Positions 35,228 to 44,227 of a stretch of 64,000 nt of DNA are shown in pieces. Every line of letters starts with the position of its first letter. Within the stretch, counting starts at the first letter, position 1. The DNA comes from Candidatus Anaerobiospirillum merdipullorum (GTDB taxonomy: Bacteria > Pseudomonadota > Gammaproteobacteria > Enterobacterales > Succinivibrionaceae), in assembly GCA_018883895.1 (NCBI GenBank), contig JAHLFG010000062.1:1-64000 (forward strand). Reading direction: 5' to 3'. The notes beneath the pieces were generated by a model. It had not been told where the DNA came from and did not search any database. It saw nothing but the letters and a program-made list of their open reading frames with translations. The translations under genes were made by a program, and so were the position numbers.

Positions 35228-36880
35228 ATGTTCAGTAGCAAAGAAAATGTGCTCCTTACCTTAGCCTTGTTGCGTGCCTATGGCATCAAGCAGGCCGTTT
35301 TATGTCCCGGCTCACGCGATATTCCGCTGGTGCAGGGTTTGGCGCAATGCCATGAGATTAGCTGTCACTCCTTTACCGATGAGCGCGCGGCAGGTTTTGC
35401 CGCCATTGGTTTGATCCTGCAAACTAAAGCGCCCTGTGCGGTGGTGGTAACCTCAGGATCTGCGCTGTTAAATCTGCATCCGGCCGTCTGTGAGGCCTAT
35501 TATCGCCATCTGCCTTTATTAATCATTTCAGCCGATCGCGCCGCAGCCTGGATTGGACAAAATGACGGGCAAACTCTGCCACAAATAAATGTCTTTAATT
35601 CCTTGGTCAAATACTGTGGCCAGGCTTGCGAGGTAAAGGATAAGCTGGATGCCTGGCACTGTGAGCGGACGATTAAAGAGGCCCTCTTGGCCCTCACCAC
35701 CCCGCCTTTTGCCCCGGTACAGCTCAATGTCCCCATTGGCGATCCTTTCTTTGACTTTAGCGTAGCAACCCTACCGGTGCTACAGCCGCTTGAGGCCGCA
35801 AGTTTGGCTGATTTACCCACCATCTGCGCGCGCTATCGGCGTATTGCCCTTATTTTAAGTGCCAGTGATTTGGACACGCCACCCACTGGTGCCCAACAAG
35901 AGGCGCTCGCTGCGCGCTTTGTGATCATCGCCGAGCAATTGTCCAATGCCCAGCAGGCCTGCTTTTTAAATTACCCCGAGCTGTGGGCCGGGCAGCTTTT
36001 AAAGCAAGATGCCACCGCGCAAGCGCAAATGGCGCCTGATTTGGTGATTACCTTGGGCGGGCAAATTTTATCTAAGGCTCTAAAGCGTTATCTGCGCCTT
36101 TGTGATTGCGATCATTTAGATTTAAGCGCCGATGGCACGGTGGCCGATGTTTTTATGCATGAGCGTTATATCATCAAGGCTTCATATAGTGACGCCCTTC
36201 ATGCCCTGTGTGCGCTGCCCCAGGAGAAGTTAGCGCCGCCGTATTTGGCGCCGCAAGATTATGCACTCAAGACCTCCCCCAACCGCGTAGTTTTACCCTA
36301 CAGCCATATTGGGATGTTGCAACGACTGCTCAATGCCTTGCCCCCTCACAGCGTGCTGCATTTGGCCAATAGCTCCACCGTGCGCTATGCCGCCTATTTT
36401 GCCCTCCCGCCACAGGTGCGCGTCTATGCCAATCGCGGGGTCAATGGCATTGAAGGCTCGCTGTCCACCGCCGTGGGCGCGGCCCTGGCCGATCCGGAGC
36501 ACTTACACTTTGTCTGCATCGGCGATCTGTCCTTTTTCTATGATTTAAATGCGCTGTGGACGCGCGGGATGGTGAAAAACTTACGCGTCATCTTATTTAA
36601 TAACTCCGGCGGGGAAATTTTTGCCGCATTGCCGGGGCTGAAGCTCGATGCGCGCGCAGCTAACTTTGTCACCGCCCCTCATCAGACCTCGGCTCTGCCA
36701 TGGGCGCAATCCTGTGGCTTTAAGGTAGCCACGGTAACAAGCGCTGCACAAATGGATGCCTTGTTGCCAAAGCTACAACAAACAAGCGCCGCCCCCTATC
36801 TAGTGGAGGTAATGACAAAGGTAGATGACGACTTGGCGGCAGTAAAACAATTAACCACCGCGCTCATTACGACTAATTAG
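35228..36880 (+). CDS. menD: 2-succinyl-5-enolpyruvyl-6-hydroxy-3-cyclohexene-1-carboxylate synthase MenD
   Basis: 550-residue thiamine-diphosphate enzyme that joins isochorismate and 2-oxoglutarate. The N-terminal PYR domain has [11 protein letters not shown] and the cofactor-activating Glu in [12 protein letters not shown], and the PP domain has [13 protein letters not shown], the GD(x)nN metal motif. [17 protein letters not shown] and [17 protein letters not shown] are typical MenD segments. The ATG directly follows the menF stop, implying translational coupling. Length is normal. Confidence 0.95.
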   Translation: MFSSKENVLLTLALLRAYGIKQAVLCPGSRDIPLVQGLAQCHEISCHSFTDERAAGFAAIGLILQTKAPCAVVVTSGSALLNLHPAVCEAYYRHLPLLIISADRAAAWIGQNDGQTLPQINVFNSLVKYCGQACEVKDKLDAWHCERTIKEALLALTTPPFAPVQLNVPIGDPFFDFSVATLPVLQPLEAASLADLPTICARYRRIALILSASDLDTPPTGAQQEALAARFVIIAEQLSNAQQACFLNYPELWAGQLLKQDATAQAQMAPDLVITLGGQILSKALKRYLRLCDCDHLDLSADGTVADVFMHERYIIKASYSDALHALCALPQEKLAPPYLAPQDYALKTSPNRVVLPYSHIGMLQRLLNALPPHSVLHLANSSTVRYAAYFALPPQVRVYANRGVNGIEGSLSTAVGAALADPEHLHFVCIGDLSFFYDLNALWTRGMVKNLRVILFNNSGGEIFAALPGLKLDARAANFVTAPHQTSALPWAQSCGFKVATVTSAAQMDALLPKLQQTSAAPYLVEVMTKVDDDLAAVKQLTTALITTN

Positions 36881-36909
36881 TGCTTAATTTTTACTTTGTG
36901 AGGAAAGAT

Positions 36910-37764
36910 ATGGCTCAAGATACTGGCATGCACCGCCCGCACAGCAGTGGGCGTCAATGGCAAAGCATTGTAGAGTACAACGATATTTTATTTGATTATT
37001 GGCAAGGCATCGCGCGCATTACCATTAACCGCCCGCGCTATCGTAATGCCTTTACCCCGACCACGGTCAAGGAATTAAGTGACGCCTTTTTACGCTGTCG
37101 CGAGATGGGGGAAGTACGCGTAGTCTTTTTAACCGGCAGTGGCGATAAGGCCTTTTGCTCCGGGGGCGATATGCATGTCAAAGGCCGTGGCGGCTATGTT
37201 GATGAAAATGGGGTGCCGCGCCTTAATATCCTTGATGTGCAAAAGCAAATTCGCACCCTACCCAAGCCCGTGGTGGCCTTGGTTAACGGCTATGCCATTG
37301 GTGGCGGACAGGTCTTACAGGTAGTGTGCGATCTCTCCATTGCCGCCGACAATGCCATTTTTGGTCAGACCGGTCCTAAAGTAGGCTCTTTTGATGCCGG
37401 CTTTGGCTCTTCGTATTTGGCACGCGTGGTCGGACAGAAAAAGGCCCGCGAAATATGGTTCTTATGCCGCCAATACAGTGCACAAGAGGCTTTACAGATA
37501 GGTCTTGTCAATACAGTGGTGCCTTTTGTCAAGCTTGAAGACGAGGGCGTGGCGTGGGCGCAACGGATGATGGAATTAAGCCCGCTGGCCTTGCGCATGA
37601 TTAAGGCCGGACTTAACGCTGAGCTTGACGGACAGACCGGCATTCAAGAATTGGCCGGCGATGCCACCATGCTCTATTACATGACCGATGAAGCGCAGGA
37701 AGGGGGCCGTGCCTTTTTAGAAAAACGTCAGCCGCAATTTAACTTAAAGCCGCGTTGCCCTTAA
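36910..37764 (+). CDS. menB: 1,4-dihydroxy-2-naphthoyl-CoA synthase MenB
   Basis: 284-residue crotonase-fold enzyme that closes the naphthoquinol ring from o-succinylbenzoyl-CoA. Motifs: [39 protein letters not shown] (oxyanion hole), [19 protein letters not shown] and [16 protein letters not shown]. The C-terminal part ([19 protein letters not shown]) is as I remember it from Bacteroides MenB. The ATG at 36910 is preceded by GTGAGGAAAGAT; an in-frame GTG at 36880 overlaps the menD stop and is not needed. Confidence 0.95.
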   Translation: MAQDTGMHRPHSSGRQWQSIVEYNDILFDYWQGIARITINRPRYRNAFTPTTVKELSDAFLRCREMGEVRVVFLTGSGDKAFCSGGDMHVKGRGGYVDENGVPRLNILDVQKQIRTLPKPVVALVNGYAIGGGQVLQVVCDLSIAADNAIFGQTGPKVGSFDAGFGSSYLARVVGQKKAREIWFLCRQYSAQEALQIGLVNTVVPFVKLEDEGVAWAQRMMELSPLALRMIKAGLNAELDGQTGIQELAGDATMLYYMTDEAQEGGRAFLEKRQPQFNLKPRCP

Positions 37765-37773
37765 GGAGAAGTC

Positions 37774-38910
37774 ATGCCTGCCACCTTAAAATTGCAGCTT
37801 GTCAAAAAAAGACTGCACTTTAAATTTAAAGCCGGCACCTCACGGGGATGGTATGAGACGCGCGATGTGGCCTATGTCTGCCTAATACAGGAGGAAGGTA
37901 AGATCCGTACCCTCTTAGGTGTCGGTGAAGCAGCTCCCTTGCCAAAGCTTTCTCCTGAGTGGCCTCAAGGCAAAAGCTTTGATGACTATGTGGCAACCCT
38001 TACTCCCCTAATAGCGCAGGCTGAAGCCTATCTGCCAGCGTGGCTTGATGATCCTGCCCCCATCCCGCCATTGACGGAGCTTGAGCATGCTCTGCGCGGG
38101 CACAGTGCCTTGCGTTTTGCCTTAGAAACTGCCATCTTACAGGCCAAGGCCGGCTCGTTTGCGCTTTTTGACAGCCCCTTTGCCCGCGGACAGAGCGCCA
38201 TTACCATCAATGGCCTGATTTGGATGGGCGATTTTGCGCTGATGCGGCAACGTATTGAGGAAAAGCTCAGTCAGGGTTTTAACTGCCTCAAGCTTAAAAT
38301 CGGTGCCATTAACTTTAAGCAAGAATTAGAGCTCTTAGCTCTAATACGCCAGGAATTTGATGCTACTAAGCTTACCTTACGCGTCGATGCCAATGGGGCC
38401 TTCAGTCCCCACGAGGCCATGGATAAATTAGAGCAATTAGCACGTTTTGATCTGCACTCCATTGAGCAGCCCATCAAGGCAGGACAATGGCAGACCCTGG
38501 CGCATTTATGTAAGCAAAGTCCCATCCCCATTGCCCTGGATGAAGAGCTAATTGCCCAGGAAGGTACACAGCGCGTGCGCCTGCTTGAGAGCGTTAAGCC
38601 GCAGTTTTTAGTCCTCAAGCCCTCCTTACATGGCGGACTTTCGGGCGCCATGCACTATCTTCAATTGGCAGCTGACTTTAAGCTCGGCGCGTGGATGACC
38701 TCAGCCTTGGAATCGTCCATTGGCCTTAACGCCATTGCCCAATTTATCGGTTACCGCCAATTAAGTGGTTTTCAGGGTTTGGGCACCGGGCAATTATTTA
38801 CCGACAATCTGCCCTTTCCGGTCTTGTGCTTAGACGGGCAAAACATGCGCTTTGATAGAAGCAAGATAAATGCCATCGACCCGAAGTCTTATCTAAACTA
38901 TGTACCTTAA
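37774..38910 (+). CDS. menC: o-Succinylbenzoate synthase MenC
   Basis: 378-residue enolase-superfamily dehydratase forming o-succinylbenzoate from SHCHC. Catalytic features in order: KxK in NCLKLKIGA, Asp in RVDANGAFS, Glu in SIEQPI, Asp in ALDEEL, and Lys in VLKPSLHGG. The N-terminus (KAGTSRGWYETRDVAYVCL, then GVGEAAPLPKLS) and the C-terminal GLGTGQLFTDN correspond to the Bacteroidetes-type OSBS and not to the shorter 320-residue enterobacterial enzyme. AAGGAGAAGTC precedes the ATG. Its end overlaps the menE start by 11 nt. Confidence 0.93.
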   Translation: MPATLKLQLVKKRLHFKFKAGTSRGWYETRDVAYVCLIQEEGKIRTLLGVGEAAPLPKLSPEWPQGKSFDDYVATLTPLIAQAEAYLPAWLDDPAPIPPLTELEHALRGHSALRFALETAILQAKAGSFALFDSPFARGQSAITINGLIWMGDFALMRQRIEEKLSQGFNCLKLKIGAINFKQELELLALIRQEFDATKLTLRVDANGAFSPHEAMDKLEQLARFDLHSIEQPIKAGQWQTLAHLCKQSPIPIALDEELIAQEGTQRVRLLESVKPQFLVLKPSLHGGLSGAMHYLQLAADFKLGAWMTSALESSIGLNAIAQFIGYRQLSGFQGLGTGQLFTDNLPFPVLCLDGQNMRFDRSKINAIDPKSYLNYVP

Positions 38911-39961
38911 CGATTGTTTTATCGATGAAAAGGCGCTCAATAGCGCCAATGTGGAGCGCTGGGTGCAAGAAAAGATGCCCACGGCCGACGCCTTTTGCCG
39001 CCAATGCCTGCACTTTATGGCCCACTTTTTAAGCCCGGCGCCTACCATAACCGTGCAAACCTCCGGCTCAACCGGCACCCCCAAAGCCCTAGAGGTGGAA
39101 AAAGCCCGTATGCGCGCCAGCGCCCGCATGACCGGCGCGTACTTAGGGCTTAAACCCGGCGCGCGGGCCTTATTGTGCATGCCTCTTGAGCATATTGCCG
39201 GCATGATGGTGGTGGTGCGCGCCTTGGAGCTAGGTCTATCCCTTTATACCGTTACCCCCTGTGCCGATCCTTTTGCCCATGCGCCTTCTAAGCTTGATTT
39301 TGCCGCCATTACCCCGATGCAGGCCCATTGTGTGCTCCAACAAGAGCGCAGTAGAGCAGTTTTGGCTACTTGTCGGCAGATTATCGTCGGCGGCGGCTTT
39401 ATTAGTGCTGATCTCAATGCTACCTTGGGAAAATTACCCACGCAGATTTATCACAGCTATGGCATGACCGAGACCCTATCGCATATTGCGCTGCACCGGA
39501 TTGATGCCCTTAAGCCGCAAGCGCCCTTCTATCCTTTGCCGCACGTGCGCCTAAGTTTAGATAAAGACGGCGCTTTGTGCATTGACGCACCTGCCGTCGC
39601 CGCCACCGCGGTGCAGACCAATGACTTGGCCACCATCAATGCAGATGGCAGTTTTGTCATCTTGGGCAGGCGCGATAATGTGATTAATTCCGGAGGCATT
39701 AAGCTTATCCCGGAATTAATTGAAGAAAAATTAAGCGCCGTCATTAAAAGCCCCGTGGCCATAAGCGCTAGGCCTAGTGCACGCTATGGGGAGGAAGTGG
39801 TCTTAGTAAGTGAAGTCCCGCTTGATGCGGGGGTGCTGCAACAGGCCTATGCCACCCTTGGCCGCTATGAAAAGCCCAAGGCCCTTATCATCGCGCCTAT
39901 TCCGCGCACGGCCACGCAAAAAATCGATCGCCTGCGCCTAAAACAATCCTTAAGTGGCTAA
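38900..39961 (+). CDS. menE: o-Succinylbenzoate--CoA ligase MenE (short form)
   Basis: 353-residue acyl-CoA synthetase that activates o-succinylbenzoate. The ATP loop TSGSTGTPK is followed by LLCMPLEHIAGMMVVVRAL, HSYGMTETLSH, LGRRDNVINSGGIKLIP, and the C-terminal lysine region TATQKIDRLRLKQSL. E. coli MenE is about 450 residues; the compact N-terminus here, with the phosphate loop near residue 56, is the Bacteroidetes form. It overlaps menC at the start and the convergent kdpE gene by 12 nt at the end. No menH, menA or ubiE lies in the cluster. Confidence 0.9.
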   Translation: MYLNDCFIDEKALNSANVERWVQEKMPTADAFCRQCLHFMAHFLSPAPTITVQTSGSTGTPKALEVEKARMRASARMTGAYLGLKPGARALLCMPLEHIAGMMVVVRALELGLSLYTVTPCADPFAHAPSKLDFAAITPMQAHCVLQQERSRAVLATCRQIIVGGGFISADLNATLGKLPTQIYHSYGMTETLSHIALHRIDALKPQAPFYPLPHVRLSLDKDGALCIDAPAVAATAVQTNDLATINADGSFVILGRRDNVINSGGIKLIPELIEEKLSAVIKSPVAISARPSARYGEEVVLVSEVPLDAGVLQQAYATLGRYEKPKALIIAPIPRTATQKIDRLRLKQSLSG

Positions 39962-40636
39962 ACGATAGCCAATGCCATTTTCAGTTAACAGAAATTTGGG
40001 ATTGGCCGGCTCGTCCTCAAGCTTAGTGCGCAAACGCGCCATATAGATGCGCAGATAATGGGGGTGCTCGACATAGTTGGGCCCCCAAACCTGCTGTAAC
40101 AAATAACGCTGCGTTAAAATCTTGCCCCGCTCTTGCAAGAGACATTGTAAGAGCCGTAGTTCAATTTTAGTCAAATGCACCGGCTCGTCGTGCTTGGTGA
40201 TAAGTTGGCTTGGTACATCAATTTTGACGTTGCCAAGCACTATCGCGCTGCTATCTTGTTTATCCGGCAAAATGGCACGGCGGCATAATTGCGCCCGCAC
40301 GCGGGCCAATAGTTCATTGGAGCCAAAGGGTTTGACTAAATAATCATCGGCACCAGCATCTAAAGCTACCACCTTGCTATCTTCACTGTCGCGAGCCGAT
40401 AAGACGATAATCGGCACCGTAGAGTACTGTCTGACATTATGAAGCAAAATAATGCCATCACCGTCGGGCAGACCCAAATCAACTATCAGGAGATCAGGCT
40501 TACGCGTGGAAGCCTCAATCTCATCTTGTTTGAGCGTCGTAGCAATAAAGACTTGATAGCTTGCATCCGTTAAGATGCTCTTTAAGGCCTTACAAATTTG
40601 CTCTTCATCCTCAACGATTAATATGCTAGCTGTCAT
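39950..40636 (-). CDS. kdpE: Response regulator KdpE-like (OmpR family)
   Basis: 228-residue response regulator. The receiver domain has the phospho-acceptor Asp about 53 in LLIVDLGLPDGDG and Lys in DDYLVKPFG. The OmpR-type winged helix has VHLTKIELRLLQCLL and VWGPNYVEHPHYLRIYMARLR, the last being highly typical of KdpE. KdpE with sensor KdpD turns on the high-affinity potassium ATPase. Neither kdpD nor kdpFABC is in this window, so it is an orphan here. It may answer to a sensor encoded elsewhere. Confidence 0.88.
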   Translation of the reverse strand: MTASILIVEDEEQICKALKSILTDASYQVFIATTLKQDEIEASTRKPDLLIVDLGLPDGDGIILLHNVRQYSTVPIIVLSARDSEDSKVVALDAGADDYLVKPFGSNELLARVRAQLCRRAILPDKQDSSAIVLGNVKIDVPSQLITKHDEPVHLTKIELRLLQCLLQERGKILTQRYLLQQVWGPNYVEHPHYLRIYMARLRTKLEDEPANPKFLLTENGIGYRLAT

Positions 40637-41099
40637 GCCATGTCCTTAGTGAGGGATATAAATAAAATATATAAATTTCCAAACTGACAGTAAACGGTTA
40701 CGAAGCGCGCTGTAAAGCCATTGGTAAATATAAGACTTGGCTGTAAGATCTAAAAATGAGGTCTTAAAATAGGCCGCCCCAAGCTGCCCTATTTAGATGT
40801 AAAGGCAAAATTTAAGCCATCCCCAGCCGCAAATTACCCTAAGCCGCCCCAAGATGATAATAATCGCGAAAATTCCCTTCCTTTTTCTGGAGTCGCTAGT
40901 AATTATTACTAAGTTCTATATCTAAATTACATCCTAATTATCTTGTTGATACTGCGTTAAATTAGTATAAAAAATTGATTTTAGGAAAATACGTGCAATT
41001 TAACTCTGATAAGAGCATGTTTTGCATCTAAGACTCGTTGATGTGATTTTTTGAGGAGCGCAGCCCTGTATTTTAAAGGGTCAAGGCTGCGTAATAGAA

Positions 41100-41450
41100 G
41101 TGACAATCAGTATATCACAGGCATTTTGTGTGCCTCATCGCCGCAGGCGGCTATTTTATTGCGGATCTAGCACCAGCTGTAATTTAACACTACTGGTTGC
41201 CAAATCTTTAAGCCAATCCCTTGATTTTATTGTAAAAGTTATTCACTACGGCTGGCGTGACAAGCGATGGCGCTTACCTAATGGCGTTTGGCGCAAGATG
41301 ATGTTGCAACGCGTGCTGTTTATTTTTGCAAATAGATCTCATCAAGTGCCTCTGCTTATGCCCGACATCTTACTGCCTTACCTTTCCTCTCTGACCCAAG
41401 ATGCTGGGACGGCACTTAAAATGCAGCACGCTGTGATCTTAGGGAAATAA
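41100..41450 (+). pseudogene. Possible decayed transposase-associated zinc-ribbon protein
   Basis: A 116-codon open frame without an RBS. Its second half (YGWRDKRWRLPNGVW, then RSHQVPLLMPDILLPY) resembles the pattern G.R.R....DG.. followed by C..C...H..LPD.L.PY of DUF6431-type, transposase-linked proteins, but the zinc-binding cysteines are missing where expected. If the likeness is real, this is a degenerate remnant. It could also be a chance frame. Confidence is low. Confidence 0.3.
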
Positions 41451-42927
41451 ACTTGCGTGACATGATGCTATAAGCGTACAAGGTTAAACATAATTTTCCA
41501 GGTAAGATTATCAAACTTTTGCCCATTTAAAATATCCGTTTGATTAAGCTTACCTTAAGGCTAAGTGGCAATTATTGGCCATAAAAAAAGTCCCGACCGA
41601 ATCTAGTTATTAACTTATAGCTTTCAGATTTAATATTAATAAAAGATACTTAAAAGTATTAAATAATATTATCTAATACTAGATTAAAATAGATCTGGCT
41701 AAGTATATCCAAGATAATAAATATTATTAATGTCATATACAATTTTATTAATTATCACAATACTTAGATAGTAAATAATAAAACTTAACGATAAGCAATA
41801 TCTTACTTAAAGTAAGATTGCAACTATAATTTACAAAAGTGTTTAACTTAGATTATAAATATCGCTCAAGGAGAATAAACAAAATCAAACCCACCTTACA
41901 TAAAAAGATGGTTGTTTGTGATCATATTCAATTAGACTCGCTAAAACTAATTTTTAATTTTATTTATATATAATATTACAGCATAAAAGATTACACACGG
42001 TAAACAATATAATAATGACTTAAATAAATTAATGACATTAAATGCAGATAATATTATTTTATGTAGTTATAGCATTGGCAATTTATATGGCGATGGTAGT
42101 TAATAATATTATGAATAAAGTTAAATACATTGGCTTTGGCTATAAACACAATTGTATCAGAGACTAGTTTTAAAATTTTGAAATTAAAGATAATATTATC
42201 TATCAAAGCAAAGGACGGACACGAGCGCTATCTTCATTGCCAAAGAGATCAGCTCTCTTACAAAGTAAACTTTCAAATCGAAGCTAATTTTGAAAGTCTA
42301 GCTTTCAGAAAATTACTTTCATAAATTTCAAAATATGAAAATCTAAGCTAAAATTTTTCAAAAGCTAAATACCAAGCTATTTATAGAGCTTTATATAAGA
42401 TTAAGTTGGCAGCATTTTAGCAAGCTAAATTTAGCTATTTATTCTTTATTTTCAAGATATAATATTTATTTTTATAAATATTATTGACCTTTATATATCA
42501 TATAAGGGATAACTTTGGTTTTTACCGCGCTTTAGTTTCATATTTTCAAAATATCCAACAACTTGGCACTAAGGTATGAGCCTTACTTTCAGTGTATGAA
42601 AAAAGTAGCCCCCTTTTGACTAAGTAAAGGCCACGGTTTTGTACACCTATAATTGTCGCAAAAGCCCTTATCTAGGCAGTTCTTGCCCACAAGAATCTCG
42701 CTTAGACTTATTTTGCCGCGCGTTTTACCGACAAGTTTTATTATTTATGCCTTGCGTAAACTGCAAGGCTTGCTTGTCCTGTGCCAGGTTACGGTTACAA
42801 GTAAGATTATGCGTTGGTGTCCTTGCCTTGCACGCTTAGCTCCCACCGTAGCGCGCCGCGCGCGGTTCAAGCCTTAGTAATATTAGTGGGCATTAGTTGT
42901 GCCTGAGGTGGCAATGAAGACTGCCGT

Positions 42928-42965
42928 GGAAAAAAAATCCCCTCAAGGATGGAGCTACCTGAGGG
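42928..42965 (-). terminator. Terminator downstream of zapC
   Basis: On the minus strand CCCCTCA (42965-42959) pairs with TGAGGGG (42944-42938) and is followed by ATTTTTTTT. It lies about 60 nt past the zapC stop. Confidence 0.88.
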
Positions 42966-43021
42966 GTAAATCTCTTAACAAATGTTAAGAACTACAGCAA
43001 CTTAGGAGAGAAAGAAAAACT

Positions 43022-43591
43022 CTATGCGTAGCGTGCGGTACGCTGTAAACTAATTGAGCGATAGGCACATAGGCAACTTCCCGGCACCCGGATCATGGCG
43101 CCAGATTTAAGCACAATATGCGCTAAATCCCACTCTTGATTAAGTAACATCACGCGATACACATCACTGTCCGGCTCATCGTCAAGGACCATAAAGTCAC
43201 CCACACCACCGTCCTTGGAGTACAGTGAAACCACTTGGCCCCGATGCGGTACCATATTGCCGGCAAAGGGCAAGAATAAACGCCCACACGGCCGCGGAAG
43301 CTTAACAAAGCGGGCACAGGCCAAAGCATTTAAAGCCAAGGGTAAACAAATCTCATCTTGTACGATATTAATCGCGTACAATCCTTCCTGAAAGTCAGTT
43401 AACAGCGCCGCATCTTCAATACAAAATGCCTGTTGGGGTTGCGGAAATTCACGCAGATCAGCGGTCGTATAATGCGTCGTAAAGATATAACGCATACCTG
43501 CATCATCGCAGATATGAAGAATTAAAGCTCTCACGCCTGCGCGCTCGTCGCTAAAACCCCATGACCACTCATTACCTGGTGTAAATTTCAC
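43022..43591 (-). CDS. zapC: Cell division protein ZapC-like
   Basis: 189 residues, cytoplasmic. ZapC binds FtsZ and promotes bundling of Z-ring filaments. The N-terminus (KFTPGNEWSWGFSDE, against RIKPDDNWRWYYDEE in E. coli) and the block AFCIEDAALLTDFQEG (against GFCVDDAALYFSFEEK), then LALNALACARFVKLP, align well with E. coli ZapC. GTG start behind AAGGACAAGGCA. In enterobacteria zapC directly follows pyrD; here pyrD is about 2 kb upstream on the same strand with creD inserted between, which supports the call. The upstream 43592-44227 is AT-rich with no gene. Confidence 0.75.
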   Translation of the reverse strand: MKFTPGNEWSWGFSDERAGVRALILHICDDAGMRYIFTTHYTTADLREFPQPQQAFCIEDAALLTDFQEGLYAINIVQDEICLPLALNALACARFVKLPRPCGRLFLPFAGNMVPHRGQVVSLYSKDGGVGDFMVLDDEPDSDVYRVMLLNQEWDLAHIVLKSGAMIRVPGSCLCAYRSISLQRTARYA

Positions 43592-44190
43592 TGCCTTGTC
43601 CTTACTGCACTGAAAAATGATTTCATTAAAGCTATTGTATATAAATCATTTTTGAAAGTAAAAGTGCTAACCTGCAAACTTGTGATGTGATCCATAAAAA
43701 AGCATCTGGCTAAAAGTAATGATTAGTTTTTGGCAAGTTTTTGCCTATGCCCTACCCTCTATACCTGTTAAGACAATAAGGCCAAATCTCCCCTTGGCAT
43801 ATATTTACCATGTCAGTACTGCAAGGCTATCCCGCCACCTTCACTTCTGCCTTAATATTTCTTTAATTTAACTAAGGCAAGTTTAGCCCCTGCCCTACTG
43901 CCCTACTCTATTTATATTTTTGCCTTAAAAGTAATCTTACTTTTAAGTTCAATCGCACTAAGGCCAGCGGCCCCACCTAGATCTTAGACCTGTCCTAGCG
44001 GCACTTTAATACCCCTCTAATGTGCACTGCCTTAATTACTTTAAAGCCCCGGTCTGATACTTTAGCTGATTACTTTGTTTGTACATAAGATCTTGGCAAA
44101 GAGCTGCTTTAGCGTCAGACTAATATTAGTATAAAGCGCCCCCAGGCATTAAAGCGACCTAAAGTCGTCAGTTAATTTTAGTGTCCAGAG

Positions 44191-44216
44191 CCTGCCGCCT
44201 GTTGGGGGACGGCAGG
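44191..44216. other. Hairpin downstream of creD
   Basis: CCTGCCG (44191-44197) and CGGCAGG (44210-44216) form a 7 bp stem right after the creD stop. No T-run follows, so it is at best a weak terminator. The remainder of 43592-44227 holds nothing I recognise. Confidence 0.45.
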
Positions 44217-44227
44217 TGCGCCGGGAC

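Larger units (their letters stand above)
40637..43021. other. 2.4 kb AT-rich, gene-poor region
   Basis: No convincing intact gene occurs between kdpE and zapC. From about 41,600 to 42,560 the DNA is extremely AT-rich, with many TAAT/ATTA runs and four exact copies of ATAATATTAT (41663, 42048, 42103, 42190; the last inside AGATAATATTATCT). Nearer kdpE, GCCGCCCCAAG occurs twice (40773 and 40843), and CGCAGCC/GGCTGCG at 41059-41091 could form a hairpin. Short frames around 42639-42877 lack start signals. It may be decayed accessory DNA, a nucleoid-protein binding or silenced tract, or hold an RNA gene I cannot recognise. Confidence 0.7.

Noticed and set aside
41630-42560. Replication origin in the AT-rich tract
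   Set aside because: I found no clear DnaA-box cluster (TTATCCACA-like) and no dnaA, gidA/mnmG or rpmH neighbours.
42639-42877. Cys/Arg/Leu-rich overlapping frames
   Set aside because: Composition typical of chance frames; no start signal.
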